NCBI RefSeq assembly: GCF_036017035.1
Contig: NZ_JAYXHS010000004.1
Coordinates: 434,001-498,000 of the forward strand
DNA from: Viridibacterium silvisoli
GTDB taxonomy: Bacteria; Pseudomonadota; Gammaproteobacteria; Burkholderiales; Rhodocyclaceae
DNA: 64,000 bases
Reading direction: 5' to 3'
Below are positions 51,289-60,973 of the stretch, in pieces; positions within the stretch are counted from its first letter, which is position 1, and every line of letters begins with the position of its first letter. The translations under genes were made by a program, and so were the position numbers. The notes below the pieces were generated by a model. That model searched no databases. It was not told the DNA's origin and saw only the letters and a list, made by a program, of their open reading frames with translations.

Positions 51289-53118
51289 TCAAGCGTGTCT
51301 GTGCTGATGCGCTTGCAGGACTTCGAGGAACGCCGTGCCGTAAGCCGCCAACTTGCGATCGCCCACCCCGGAGAGTTCGTACATCGCCTCAAGACTGATT
51401 GGCCGCTTGTCGAGCATCTGCTTGAGCGTCGCGTCGCCGAAGATCATGTAGGCCGGTACGTTCTGCTCATCGGCCAGATCGCGTCGGCATTGGCGCAAGG
51501 CTGCCCACAAGGTGCGCGCTTCGTCCGACTCGAATTCGATTTCACGCCTTACGCTGGAAGCACCCGTCGGCGCCGTTGCACGTACCTGGCGTGCCATGAA
51601 GCTGGTCTCGCCACGCAGCACAGGCCGGCAGCTCTCCTGCAGGATCAGACCACCGTGTTCGTTCACGCCGATCATGCCCAGCGCCACCATCTGGCGCAAC
51701 AGCGAGTTCCATTGCGCATCCGAAACGGATTTTCCGATGCCGAAGGTCGACAAGTGCTGATGACCGCGCTCGGAAACCTTGGTTGTCTCACGCCCCTGCA
51801 ATATGTCGATCAGGTGTCCTGCACCATAACGCTGGCCGCTGCGGTAAATCGTCGACAGCATCTGTTGCGCGGGCAGCGCCGCATCGAACATCTGCGGTGG
51901 CGTGAGGCACATATCGCAGTTGCCACACGGCGTCGAGGCTTCGCCGAAGTAGCGCAGCAAGACTTCACGGCGACAGGCAGGCGCCTCGCAGTAACCTAGC
52001 AGAGCATCCAGCTTGCGGCGCTCGACGCGTTTCACCTCATCCGGCGCGGTAGATTGCTCGATCATCTCGCGGTGCAGGACCATGTCCTGCAGGCCATAGG
52101 CCATCCACGCATTTGACGGCAGACCGTCGCGCCCTGCCCGGCCCGTCTCCTGGTAGTACGCCTCAAGACTCTTCGGCAGATCCAGATGCGCGACGAAGCG
52201 CACATCAGGCTTGTCGATGCCCATGCCGAAGGCCACGGTTGCCACCATGACGATGCCTTCGCCGCGCACGAACTGTGTCTGGTGGGTCTCGCGCACGCTG
52301 GAGTCGAGGCCCGCGTGATACGGCATGGCGCGAATGCCTTCAGTCTTCAGCCAGGTCGCGGTCTCTTCGACCTTCTTGCGCGACAGGCAATACACGATGC
52401 CGGAATCGCCATCGTGATTGGTGCGGATGAAACGCAGCAGCTGCTTGCGCGGATTATCCTTCTCAAGCACCGCGTAACGGATGTTCGGCCGGTCGAAGCT
52501 GGACAGGAACAGGCGCGCATCATGCAGCGCAAGACGCTCGACGATCTCCTGCCGCGTCGCCGCGTCGGCGGTCGCCGTCAGCGCGATACGTGGCACCTCC
52601 GGAAAACGCTCGTGCAGGATGGAGAGCTGGATGTATTCCGGCCGGAAATCGTGCCCCCACTGCGACACGCAATGCGCCTCATCGATCGCGAACAAGGCCA
52701 GTCGGGCGCGCGTCATGAGGTTCTGGAAGCGCGGCGTCAGCAGGCGCTCCGGCGCCACGTAAAGCATGTCCAGCTGGCCATTGACGAAGGCTTGTTCGAC
52801 GTTCGCAGTCTCATCTGCATCCAGCGTCGAATTCAGCAAAGCGGCCCGCACGCCAGCTTGCCGCAGGGCCTGCACCTGATCCTGCATCAAGGCAATCAGG
52901 GGAGAAACAACGATGCCGCAACCATCGCGCAGCAAGGCGGGAATCTGGTAGCACAGCGACTTGCCGCCCCCCGTCGGCATCAGGACCAGCGCATCACCGC
53001 CGCCGACAAGGTGATCCACCACTGCAGCCTGCTCGCCGCGAAAGGCGGCATAGCCGAAAACGTGACGCAAGGTGTGCTGCGCGGGGGACAGCTCTTCGGA
53101 AATTGTTTCGGAAATCAT
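51289..53118 (-). CDS. recQ: ATP-dependent DNA helicase RecQ
   Basis: A 609-residue 3'-5' helicase for recombination and fork repair. Walker A is LMPTGGGKSLCYQIPALL, the DEAH box reads FAIDEAHCVSQWGHDFRPEY, and motif VI is YYQETGRAGRDGLPS. The RQC zinc-binding Cys residues appear in CEAPACRREVLLRYFGE and CGNCDMC. The C-terminal HRDC (about 520-600) has FGDATLKQMLDKRPISLEAM. Start taken at 53118 (MISETISEELS), as the upstream 28 residues resemble no RecQ. Confidence 0.96.
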   Translation of the reverse strand: MISETISEELSPAQHTLRHVFGYAAFRGEQAAVVDHLVGGGDALVLMPTGGGKSLCYQIPALLRDGCGIVVSPLIALMQDQVQALRQAGVRAALLNSTLDADETANVEQAFVNGQLDMLYVAPERLLTPRFQNLMTRARLALFAIDEAHCVSQWGHDFRPEYIQLSILHERFPEVPRIALTATADAATRQEIVERLALHDARLFLSSFDRPNIRYAVLEKDNPRKQLLRFIRTNHDGDSGIVYCLSRKKVEETATWLKTEGIRAMPYHAGLDSSVRETHQTQFVRGEGIVMVATVAFGMGIDKPDVRFVAHLDLPKSLEAYYQETGRAGRDGLPSNAWMAYGLQDMVLHREMIEQSTAPDEVKRVERRKLDALLGYCEAPACRREVLLRYFGEASTPCGNCDMCLTPPQMFDAALPAQQMLSTIYRSGQRYGAGHLIDILQGRETTKVSERGHQHLSTFGIGKSVSDAQWNSLLRQMVALGMIGVNEHGGLILQESCRPVLRGETSFMARQVRATAPTGASSVRREIEFESDEARTLWAALRQCRRDLADEQNVPAYMIFGDATLKQMLDKRPISLEAMYELSGVGDRKLAAYGTAFLEVLQAHQHRHA

Positions 53119-53314
53119 ATGGTCGCCATTTTGACAGCTGCGGCAGGCGATTGGGCGACGAAGCCAGGAAGGCTGCGTCAATTGTGAGGGTATCTGGCGC
53201 AACGCAACAAAGCGTCGGCCGCACGAGTCGCAAATGTTAAACTCCCGGCCTTTCGCCGCAGCGCCATTGCTGCTTCAACAGGCCTTTCCCACCCTGGCTC
53301 GCCACACATTGCCC

Positions 53315-54241
53315 ATGAACGTTTCGCTAAAGAGTTTCCTGCAGCGGACCGTCGCCCTGCTCTGCAGCGCGGCGCTGGTCATCTGGTTCGTGCACAGCGG
53401 GAAGGCCGACAATCTCTCGCAGCTCATTGCGCGCGTACAACCCTGGCAACTGGCCGGACTCGTCAGCGCATTCGTGCTCACCTATCTGCTACGCGCGGGC
53501 CGCGTCTTCGACGAATTCCGGGTCGATACGCCAGTGACGTTCGCCGGCATCCTCCGTTTGACGCTGATCCACAACGCGATGGTGAACGTCGTACCGTTCC
53601 GCGGCGGCGAGGCTGCTTTCCCGATTCTCCTGTCGCGCTGGTTCGGCGTACCCACTACCCGCGCTGTTGCAGCGCTGTTGTGGTTACGCCTGCAGGATGC
53701 ATTTGTCGTGCTCGCGCTGGCCGCACTGGTCTGGCCGGATCTTCCTCTCTGGTTGCGCATCGTTTGGATGGCCGTGGTCTTGCTGGCGGCTTGGGCAGTG
53801 CCGGCTTGGGCGCGCAATCATCCCGAACTGCTACCGGAACATGGCCGCCTGGCCACCCTGTTCATCAAGCTGCGTGCGGCGCTCGCCCAGTCCACGCACA
53901 GCTCCGGCCGCGCCTGGTTGTGGACGTTTGCCAACTGGTCGGTCAAGCTCGCGGCACAAGCCTGGATGCTGGCCCTGCTGCTCGGCGTGCCCTTGCAAGC
54001 AGGCCTCGCCGGGGCCATGGGCCTTGAACTTGCCGCCGTGCAACCGATCCAGGGCGTAGCCGGATTCGGCACGGCCGAGTTCGGTGGTGCGGCACTTCTA
54101 CGCGCTCACGGCATAATGCTGGCAGATGGCGTACAAGCCGCGCTGGTGCTACACCTCTTCGTGATTGCCTGTGCCTTGTGCGCAGGTGCTGCAGCCTTCA
54201 TGTTCCTGCCAGACGCCAACAAGAAACTGGCGAAAGAATAG
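53315..54241 (+). CDS. lysylphosphatidylglycerol synthase TM-like protein (TIGR00374 family)
   Basis: A 308-residue polytopic inner-membrane protein with 7-8 helices, of the flippase-like LPG_synthase_TM/UPF0104 family. The recognisable features are RAGRVFDEF, HNAMVNVVPFRGGEAAFPIL and QPIQGVAGFGTAEF. The ATG at 53315 opens the first helix; the frame from 53234 is rejected as it has no ribosome-binding site. It leads a four-gene run with three glycosylation enzymes, so it may move a lipid-linked sugar or be a sugar-transfer partner. Function is inferred. Confidence 0.78.
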   Translation: MNVSLKSFLQRTVALLCSAALVIWFVHSGKADNLSQLIARVQPWQLAGLVSAFVLTYLLRAGRVFDEFRVDTPVTFAGILRLTLIHNAMVNVVPFRGGEAAFPILLSRWFGVPTTRAVAALLWLRLQDAFVVLALAALVWPDLPLWLRIVWMAVVLLAAWAVPAWARNHPELLPEHGRLATLFIKLRAALAQSTHSSGRAWLWTFANWSVKLAAQAWMLALLLGVPLQAGLAGAMGLELAAVQPIQGVAGFGTAEFGGAALLRAHGIMLADGVQAALVLHLFVIACALCAGAAAFMFLPDANKKLAKE

Positions 54242-54299
54242 TCTCCCGGGCTGGCGCAAACGCCGGCCCATGCCAGTCAATACCTGATCGAAAAATGCC

Positions 54300-55370
54300 A
54301 TGACCGACTCGTCCGTAGCTTCGCAAACGCTTGTCCTGCCCCCTGTGCCGTCGAACGCCGAGCTGGCCCTGGAGACCCTGCCGGTCCATCGCCTGTCGGT
54401 CGTCGTGCCGATGTACAACGAGGCCGAGAGCGTCGCGCCCATGGTCGAGCGCGTGCATGAAGGCCTCTCCAACTACCCATGGCCCTGGGAGCTGGTCATC
54501 GTGGACGATGGCAGCTCCGACAGCACGGTCGACGCCCTGCGCGCCGCTGCTGCCGAATATGGCCCGCATGTGCGCGTCGTCGAGCTGATGCGCAACTTCA
54601 AACAGACCGCGGCCATGCAGGCCGGTATCGACGCCGCCCGCGGCGACGTGATCGTGACCCTCGATGGCGATCTGCAGAACGACCCTATCGACATCCCGCG
54701 CATGGTGGCGCGCCTGCTGCGCGAGAACCTCGACCTCGTTGCCGGCTGGCGCAAGAACCGTCAGGACGGTCTGTGGCTGCGCAAGATCCCGTCGCGCATC
54801 GCCAACCGCCTGATCGCCCGCATCACCGGTGTGAAGCTCAACGACTACGGCTGCAGTCTCAAGGCCTTCCGCGGCAGCGTCATCAAGAGCGTGCGCCTCT
54901 ATGGCGAAATGCACCGCTTCATTCCGGCCTGGCTGGCAACAGTAACCACGCCGCGGCGCATCTCGGAGGAAGTCGTCGAACACCATGCACGCCAGTTCGG
55001 CGAATCGAAGTACGGCATCTCGCGTACGTTCCGCGTGATTCTCGACCTGATCTCGGTCTACTTCTTCATGCGCTTCCGCACGCGCCCCGGCCATTTCTTT
55101 GGCGGCGCAGGCCTCACCATCGGCAGCATCGGTTCGGCGATCCTGCTCTACATGGCCTTCCTCAAACTCGTGCAGGGACAAACCATCGGCACCCGCCCCT
55201 TGCTGATGCTGGGTTTCTTCGCGCTGGTCATGGGCGTGCAGTTCGTGCTCACCGGCGTGCTGGCTGAAACCCTGGCGCGGATCTACTTCGAATCCGGTTC
55301 GGCAAAGCAATACGAAGTGCGTGACCCGGATCACTTCGGCAAGGACGAGGCCTGGAAAAAATCCGCATGA
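54300..55370 (+). CDS. polyprenyl-phosphate glycosyltransferase (GT2, DPM/GtrB-like)
   Basis: A 356-residue GT2 enzyme. The catalytic domain (about 30-230) has SVVVPMYNEAE, the WELVIVDDGSSD stretch, TLDGDLQNDP with the DxD metal site, and LNDYGCSLKAFR. Two C-terminal transmembrane helices follow (about 265-330), as in GtrB/ArnC. It likely makes polyprenyl-phosphate-hexose for the GT39 enzymes that follow. Its stop overlaps the next start by four bases (ATGA). Confidence 0.87.
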   Translation: MTDSSVASQTLVLPPVPSNAELALETLPVHRLSVVVPMYNEAESVAPMVERVHEGLSNYPWPWELVIVDDGSSDSTVDALRAAAAEYGPHVRVVELMRNFKQTAAMQAGIDAARGDVIVTLDGDLQNDPIDIPRMVARLLRENLDLVAGWRKNRQDGLWLRKIPSRIANRLIARITGVKLNDYGCSLKAFRGSVIKSVRLYGEMHRFIPAWLATVTTPRRISEEVVEHHARQFGESKYGISRTFRVILDLISVYFFMRFRTRPGHFFGGAGLTIGSIGSAILLYMAFLKLVQGQTIGTRPLLMLGFFALVMGVQFVLTGVLAETLARIYFESGSAKQYEVRDPDHFGKDEAWKKSA

Positions 55371-56923
55371 AGCGTCTCGACGTCGACCGTCAGCTCGGCT
55401 GGCTGCTGTTCCTGATCCCGCTGGCGGCTTTCCTCTTCAACCTCGGCAGCATTCCGTTGTTCGATGTTGACGAAGGTGCGTTCTCGGAAGCCACGCGCGA
55501 GATGTTCGTGCGTCACGACTTCCTGTCGACTTGGCTCAATGGCGCGCCACGCTTCGACAAACCCATCCTGATCTACTGGTGCCAGGCGATCTTCGTCTGG
55601 CTCTTCGGCCCGAACGAATGGGCGTTCCGCCTGCCCTCTGCGCTCGCCGCTTCAGCCTGGTGCTGGGCTGTCGGCATCTTCGCCGGCGAGCAAGGGGCAA
55701 AAACGGGCAATGCCCACCATGCCGCCATCTTCGGCACGACAGTCGCCGCAACCAGCCTGGGCGTAATTTTCATCGGCCGCGCCGCTACCGCCGACGCCTT
55801 GCTGAACATGCTGATCGCATTGAGCCTGTTCGACAGCTGGCGCCACCTCGAGTCCGGCAAGCGGGCGCCACTTCTGCGCAGCTACTTGTGGATCGGCCTC
55901 GGAGTGCTCACCAAGGGGCCGGTCGCGCTGATGATTCCAGCGGCGACGACGCTGATCTATTGCCTGAGCTTTCGCCGCATGCGCGACTGGACACGCAGCG
56001 TGTTCGACCCGACAGGCTGGGTGATCCTGTTGGCCGTGACCGTTCCCTGGTATGCGGCGGCGCTGAGCATTCACGGCCAGGCCTTCATCGACGGCTTCAT
56101 ACTCAAGCACAATGTCGAGCGCTTTTCGGGTTCGCTCGAAGGCCACTCCGGCAGCATCTTCTACTACTTGGCCATCGTGCCTGTGCTGCTGCTACCGTGG
56201 CTCACCTGGCTGGTCGCCTCGCTTCTGAAGATCAAGAGCGACATGGGCGACCCGTTGCGTCGTTTCCTGTGGATCTGGGCGATCTTCGTCATCGGCTTCT
56301 TCTCGCTGTCCGGCACCAAGCTGCCGCACTACGCGTTGTATGGCTGCACGCCCCTGTTTGTGCTGATCGCGCTCAATCGCGAACTCGTGCGCAATGCCCG
56401 TCTTGCGGCCCTGCCCGCGCTGATCGTGCTGTGCGTAGCGCTCACCCTGCCGTCCATCCTTGGCGATGCTTTGCGCAAGGGCTGGATCGAGGACCCGTTC
56501 TATGTTCTGCAGATCGGTCGCATTGCGGAAGTGAAGCTGTTCGGCTACCACGGCGTCACCGGCTTGACCCTCGCTGCAGCGGCGATGGCCGTCTTCATCC
56601 TTCACAACGATGCCTGGAAGCGCACGAGCTTCGTCGCAGGCCTGACCCTGCTCTCCGTCACGGCAGCCGTCGCACCGTTGATGGGGGAGCTGTTGCAAGG
56701 GCCGACCAAACGCGCGGGCATCGCAGCGCGCGCCTACAAGGAGCCGATGGTGCTGTGGAATTTCCATGCCCCCAGCTTCAGCGTCTACCGACAAGGCGTG
56801 ACCCCTACCGAGCAGGCCCAGCCGGGGCAGATCGCGCTGACCCGCGCCGATCGCCTGCCCGCCGATGCCAAGGTGGACGTACTGCAGCGTGAAGGCGGCG
56901 TCATGCTGGTCCGGGTCAAATAA
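55367..56923 (+). CDS. GT39 (ArnT/PMT-like) glycosyltransferase 1
   Basis: A 518-residue membrane enzyme with about 11 helices. The first periplasmic loop carries the FDVDEGAFSEATREM motif, with the acidic pair expected for GT39. FDKPILIYW and the following TKGPVALMIPAATTLI segment resemble ArnT-type transferases that use polyprenyl-linked sugar donors. Overlaps the preceding GT2 gene. The acceptor may be lipid A, glycan or protein; it is not visible from sequence. Confidence 0.86.
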   Translation: MKRLDVDRQLGWLLFLIPLAAFLFNLGSIPLFDVDEGAFSEATREMFVRHDFLSTWLNGAPRFDKPILIYWCQAIFVWLFGPNEWAFRLPSALAASAWCWAVGIFAGEQGAKTGNAHHAAIFGTTVAATSLGVIFIGRAATADALLNMLIALSLFDSWRHLESGKRAPLLRSYLWIGLGVLTKGPVALMIPAATTLIYCLSFRRMRDWTRSVFDPTGWVILLAVTVPWYAAALSIHGQAFIDGFILKHNVERFSGSLEGHSGSIFYYLAIVPVLLLPWLTWLVASLLKIKSDMGDPLRRFLWIWAIFVIGFFSLSGTKLPHYALYGCTPLFVLIALNRELVRNARLAALPALIVLCVALTLPSILGDALRKGWIEDPFYVLQIGRIAEVKLFGYHGVTGLTLAAAAMAVFILHNDAWKRTSFVAGLTLLSVTAAVAPLMGELLQGPTKRAGIAARAYKEPMVLWNFHAPSFSVYRQGVTPTEQAQPGQIALTRADRLPADAKVDVLQREGGVMLVRVK

Positions 56924-56925
56924 GC

Positions 56926-58422
56926 ATGCAGACCTTCGCGACGCTACGCACACCGCAAACGACCGGCCTTCCCGCGCGCTCCGGTGCCGGCATGCTCCTG
57001 ATGTGGCTGGGCATCGTCACCTTCTATCGCATCTGGGTACTGCCGCGTCTGGGCATCACGCTATACGTGGACGAGGCGCAATACTGGACCTGGGCGCAGC
57101 AACTCGACTGGGGCTATTTTTCGAAACCCCCCGTCGTCGCCTGGCTGATCGCGGCATCGACAGCACTGTTCGGTGACGATCTGGTCGCCGTCAAACTGAG
57201 TGCCATCCTGCTCTACCCGGCAACCGCATGGCTGCTGTTCGTACTCGGTCGCCAGCTCTTCGACACGCGTGTCGGCCTGCGCAGCGCAGTCGCATTTTCG
57301 CTGCTGCCTTTCGTCTCCGGGCTTGGCTTGTTCGTCTCCACCGATGCGCCCTTGCTGTTCTTCTGGGCGCTCGCCATCCTCGCGCTGGTACGGGCAACGT
57401 CGATGGATCGCTGGCGTGACTGGCTGCTGCTGGGCGTCGCACTCGGCTTGGGCGTCATGTCGAAGTACACGATGCTGGCTTTCGGCGCATCGGCCTTGCT
57501 CTACCTGCTGCTCTCACCACAACGTCGCGCGCAGCTGGGCAACCCGCGTCTGTGGGCCGCCATCGCCCTGGCCGCCGTCCTGGTCATGCCTAACGTCTTG
57601 TGGAATTGGTCGCATGATTTCCCGACCCTGCGCCATACCGCCGACATCACCCACGTCGAGGGCATCAACGACAAGGGCGGCAACGTCGGCGAATTCCTGC
57701 TCGCGCAACTGGCCTCGCTGGGCCCCGGCTTTGCGCTGGCCTTTCTGGCGGGACTGGTGGTCGCATGGCAGCAACGTCGTGATGGGCGCATGCAATTGCT
57801 GGTGTGCTTCTCGCTGCCCTTGCTGGCCATCGTCTTCCTGCAGGCGCTGCGCTCCGAAGCCAATGGCAACTGGGCCGCACCGGCCTTCGTCACGGCAACC
57901 GTGCTGGCCGTTGTCTTTCTGAGCCGCCTCAAGACGCGCTGGTGGATCGTGGTAATCGCACTCAACGCAGGTCTGATGCTGACGGTGTATCACGTGCGCG
58001 ACATCTACCGCATCGCCGGCAAACCGGTGCCCGCCAGCCTCGACATCCTCAAGCGCGCGCGCGCCTGGGACGTACTGGCTCGCCAGCTGCGCCCTATCTT
58101 CGCCGCCCACCCCGACGCCATGCTGCTGACGGAAAATCGCACGCTGATGGCGCACCTGCTCTACGAGCTACGTGACATGCATCTGCAGCACGCCGCCTGG
58201 AAGCCACAAGCAATTCCGCAGGATCATTACCAGTTGACCACCCCGCTCGGCCCCGAAGACCTGGGGCGCTCCGCCATCCTGGTAACGCAGAGTGGCTCCG
58301 CAGGCGTGATCGAGCGCTTCAGCTCGCACCAGACGCTCGCTCACGTCTCTGTCATTGCAGGGCCGAAGCTGCGTCGTGAAGTGGATGTGATCCTGCTCGA
58401 AGGATTCAGGGGCTATCGTTGA
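56926..58422 (+). CDS. GT39 glycosyltransferase 2
   Basis: A 498-residue membrane protein of the same superfamily, starting 2 nt after the previous stop. The first loop has LYVDEAQYWTWAQQLDWGYF and SKPPVVAWLI, with the acidic residues and KPP that GT39 enzymes share. About 9-11 helices and a periplasmic C-terminal domain follow (residues about 370-498). The two tandem GT39 genes are not close duplicates. It probably adds a second sugar or works on a second acceptor. Confidence 0.85.
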   Translation: MQTFATLRTPQTTGLPARSGAGMLLMWLGIVTFYRIWVLPRLGITLYVDEAQYWTWAQQLDWGYFSKPPVVAWLIAASTALFGDDLVAVKLSAILLYPATAWLLFVLGRQLFDTRVGLRSAVAFSLLPFVSGLGLFVSTDAPLLFFWALAILALVRATSMDRWRDWLLLGVALGLGVMSKYTMLAFGASALLYLLLSPQRRAQLGNPRLWAAIALAAVLVMPNVLWNWSHDFPTLRHTADITHVEGINDKGGNVGEFLLAQLASLGPGFALAFLAGLVVAWQQRRDGRMQLLVCFSLPLLAIVFLQALRSEANGNWAAPAFVTATVLAVVFLSRLKTRWWIVVIALNAGLMLTVYHVRDIYRIAGKPVPASLDILKRARAWDVLARQLRPIFAAHPDAMLLTENRTLMAHLLYELRDMHLQHAAWKPQAIPQDHYQLTTPLGPEDLGRSAILVTQSGSAGVIERFSSHQTLAHVSVIAGPKLRREVDVILLEGFRGYR

Positions 58423-58665
58423 TCAACGATCTGCCTGGCGATCAAGCCGATTCATGTACCAGGCATAGAATCCGACGATCAGCAGAAAGATGATCAGCGA
58501 GCCCTGCGCAGCGAAATAGAAGCCGAGCGGAAAGCCGAGCACATGGAAGGTATTCAGTTCCGGCGCATACAGGCAGGTCGCGAGCGTCACCCCCAGCCAT
58601 AGCAACAACAGCCCCAGCGTTAAACGCCGCGTCTTGCGCCAGTAGGGGCCGGGATCCTTGGTCAC
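58423..58665 (-). CDS. DUF4212 (TIGR03647) small membrane subunit
   Basis: An 80-residue protein with two transmembrane helices. It begins YWRKTRRLTLGLLLLWLGV, followed by FHVLGFPLGFYFAAQGSLII and a cytosolic C-terminus (WYMNRLDRQADR). This is the small subunit pattern normally paired with a large sodium:solute symporter (ActP-like). I take GTG at 58665 as start, since the longer frame overlaps the upstream gene and has no homology. No large subunit is in this window, which is unusual for the family. Confidence 0.72.
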   Translation of the reverse strand: MTKDPGPYWRKTRRLTLGLLLLWLGVTLATCLYAPELNTFHVLGFPLGFYFAAQGSLIIFLLIVGFYAWYMNRLDRQADR

Positions 58666-58690
58666 TGCATGCTCGCTATGGCCATCGCTA

Positions 58691-59575
58691 CTACGGCAAC
58701 CAACGGTTCTGCCGCAACCAGTTCTCGCACAGACGCGTCCAGGCACTCACCGGCCCGGTTGCGAGGCGTATGCCAAAGCCATGCCCTCCATCACGGAAGA
58801 CATGCAGCTCCGCTTTCACACCTGCCTTGCGCAAGGCAAGGTAATAGCGGATCGAGTTTTCCGGCGGCACGGCCGCATCGTCGTCCGGCAGCAAGATGAA
58901 GGTTTCCGGCGTAGCCGCATCGACGCATTCATCGCTCGAGTGGGCCTTGAGCAAGGCAGCATCCGGTTCGGCTCCCAGCAGGTTCTGGCGCGAACCAGCA
59001 TGCGCAATGACCGCGTCCATCGAGATCACCGGATAGCCCAGGACTACAAAGTCCGGGCGCGCAGACAGCCCGTCAGCGGCATCGACCGGCGCATAGACTG
59101 CGCGATCGAATCCCGTCGCAAGCGAGGAGACGACGTGACCTCCGGCCGAGAAGCCCATTGCACCGACACGGGCGACATCGACATCCCACTCCGCAGTATG
59201 TTGGCGTACGAGACGCATGGCGCGCTGCGCATCCTGCAGGGGCACGTTACGACCCTCTTCGTGCCCCTCAGCGGGCAAGCGATAGACCAGCACGCAGACC
59301 GTCACGCCCAGTCCGGTCAGCCAGCGCGCGACATCCACACCTTCCTTGTCCCACACCACGCGTTGGTAGCCACCGCCCGGCACCAGCAATATCGCCGCAC
59401 CATTTGGCCGCTCGGGACGAAACACGGCGAGGCGTGGCCGTGAAATACGCGTGATGGCACGGTCAAAAAACGCAGAGGTATCAGGGCTGCGCTCTTCGAT
59501 CAGCTCGTCGAAAGTCAGCGCAGCCGAGCCCGGCGCTGCGGCCGGCCACAGGGGAATCTCGAAAGCTGGGTTCAT
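58691..59575 (-). CDS. alpha/beta hydrolase, acetyl-xylan-esterase-like (BD-FAE/Axe-type)
   Basis: A 294-residue soluble alpha/beta hydrolase. The oxyanion-type segment ILLVPGGGYQRVVWDKEG, nucleophile elbow GFSAGGH, the LLPDDDAAVPPENS segment with the acid Asp and the final catalytic His in RDGGHGFG are all visible. This arrangement is common in acetyl-xylan and feruloyl esterases, but the specificity is unproven. No signal peptide. It precedes the DUF4212 gene by 25 bp. Confidence 0.8.
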   Translation of the reverse strand: MNPAFEIPLWPAAAPGSAALTFDELIEERSPDTSAFFDRAITRISRPRLAVFRPERPNGAAILLVPGGGYQRVVWDKEGVDVARWLTGLGVTVCVLVYRLPAEGHEEGRNVPLQDAQRAMRLVRQHTAEWDVDVARVGAMGFSAGGHVVSSLATGFDRAVYAPVDAADGLSARPDFVVLGYPVISMDAVIAHAGSRQNLLGAEPDAALLKAHSSDECVDAATPETFILLPDDDAAVPPENSIRYYLALRKAGVKAELHVFRDGGHGFGIRLATGPVSAWTRLCENWLRQNRWLP

Positions 59576-59606
59576 GAGGAAAGGCTTTGGGGGAAAAACG
59601 GGAAGG

Positions 59607-60230
59607 TCAGACGCGATGGGCCAGAGTCGTCATGACACGCGAGGCGAAAGTCATGGCCGTACGCACAGCTGCTGGCAGCTCGGCAGCCCCCAGACTGACC
59701 GCCGTCGTGGCATGGGCCATTTCATCGGCTTTCATCTGCTCGAGAATCGCTCGTGAGCGTGCATCCTCAGCGGGAATGCGATCAAGGTGGCTGGCGAGAT
59801 GTGCTTCGACCTGGCGTTCGGTCTCGGCCAGAAAGCCGAGATTCCATTTGTCACCCGCCAATCCAGCCGCGACGCCCATGCCTAGCGCACCGAAATACCA
59901 TAGCGGATTTAGCAGGCTGGTACGACCGCCAAGCTCCTTGATGCGCTGCGCCGTCCAGGCCAGGTGCTCGGTTTCTTCTTCCGCCGCATGCTCCAGCGAG
60001 CGGCGCAGGCCGGCATCACGCGAGGTGATCGCCTGCCCCTGATAGAGCGCCTGCGCACAGATTTCACCGACATGATTTACGCGCATCAGCGCCGCCACTT
60101 CACTGCGCTGCGCTTCGCTCAGCTCAGCCTCTGGCAGCTGATCGCCCGGCACCGGCCGCGTCGATTGCGCCGGCGCAGCGAGCGTGCGCAGGATCTTGTC
60201 GAACTCGACGATGGCACGATCAAGCGGCAT
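59607..60230 (-). CDS. coq7: ubiquinone biosynthesis C6-hydroxylase Coq7
   Basis: A 207-residue di-iron monooxygenase for the C-6 hydroxylation of demethoxyubiquinone. Iron ligands are seen as MRVNHVGEICAQALYQGQ, EEETEHLAWTAQR, an EAH/EVEAHLASH helix and EQMKADEMAHA. It replaces UbiF in betaproteobacteria. It overlaps the 3' end of rppH by 11 bp on the same strand, so both form one operon. Confidence 0.93.
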   Translation of the reverse strand: MPLDRAIVEFDKILRTLAAPAQSTRPVPGDQLPEAELSEAQRSEVAALMRVNHVGEICAQALYQGQAITSRDAGLRRSLEHAAEEETEHLAWTAQRIKELGGRTSLLNPLWYFGALGMGVAAGLAGDKWNLGFLAETERQVEAHLASHLDRIPAEDARSRAILEQMKADEMAHATTAVSLGAAELPAAVRTAMTFASRVMTTLAHRV

Positions 60231-60762
60231 TGCTGCCCGCCGCTGCGTTGTCGAGCTCCGTGTAACTTACGGGGCGCTTGGCAAAGTCGCCATGAAAAAG
60301 GATATGCCCGAGCTCGTTCAGCGCATGACGATAGACGCCTCGCTTGAACTCGATGACATTTTCGAGCGGCACCCAGTATTGCGCCCAGCGCCAGGCATCG
60401 AATTCGGGATGCCCGCTGGCGCGCAAGTTCAAATCGCAATCGCGGCCGCGCATGCGCAGCAGGAACCAGATCTGTTTCTGGCCACGATAAGTGGTGCGCC
60501 ACTCGCGCTTGATCCAGTTTTTCGGCACGTCATAACGCAGCCAGTCACGCGTTCTGCCGAGCACCTGTACATGCTCGGGGGATAGGCCGGTCTCTTCGAA
60601 CAACTCGCGGAACATGGCCTGCTCGGGCGACTCGCCCTGCTTGATGCCACCTTGCGGAAACTGCCAGGAATGTTCGCGAATCCGTTTGCCCCAGAAGACC
60701 TCGTTGCGTGCGTTGGCGATGACGATGCCGACATTGGGACGATAACCGTCTCTGTCGAGCAT
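60220..60762 (-). CDS. rppH: RNA pyrophosphohydrolase RppH
   Basis: A 180-residue Nudix enzyme that removes pyrophosphate from mRNA 5' ends to start decay. The start is taken at 60762 (MLDRDGYRPNVGIV), the standard RppH N-terminus; a longer frame adds 49 residues. The Nudix box GGIKQGESPEQAMFRELFEE followed by TGL is intact, with FPQGGI and VIEFKRGVYRHAL downstream. It is divergent from proS. Confidence 0.95.
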   Translation of the reverse strand: MLDRDGYRPNVGIVIANARNEVFWGKRIREHSWQFPQGGIKQGESPEQAMFRELFEETGLSPEHVQVLGRTRDWLRYDVPKNWIKREWRTTYRGQKQIWFLLRMRGRDCDLNLRASGHPEFDAWRWAQYWVPLENVIEFKRGVYRHALNELGHILFHGDFAKRPVSYTELDNAAAGSNAA

Positions 60763-60973
60763 GATGGACACCTTAATACATTGACTGCTGCCGATTGTTC
60801 CACAGTTCCGCTGTCGAGGAAACACGGAACTGTGACGGGAATACGGGCGAAATGCCCAGTCGAAATCATCGACTGGCGGAATGGGCGCCCGCCCCGTCGG
60901 CGGCGTCAATTTCGCCTACGGCCGATGCGTTACAATCGCCGGTCTACAACACATTGAATCGACTGATCCTCCA

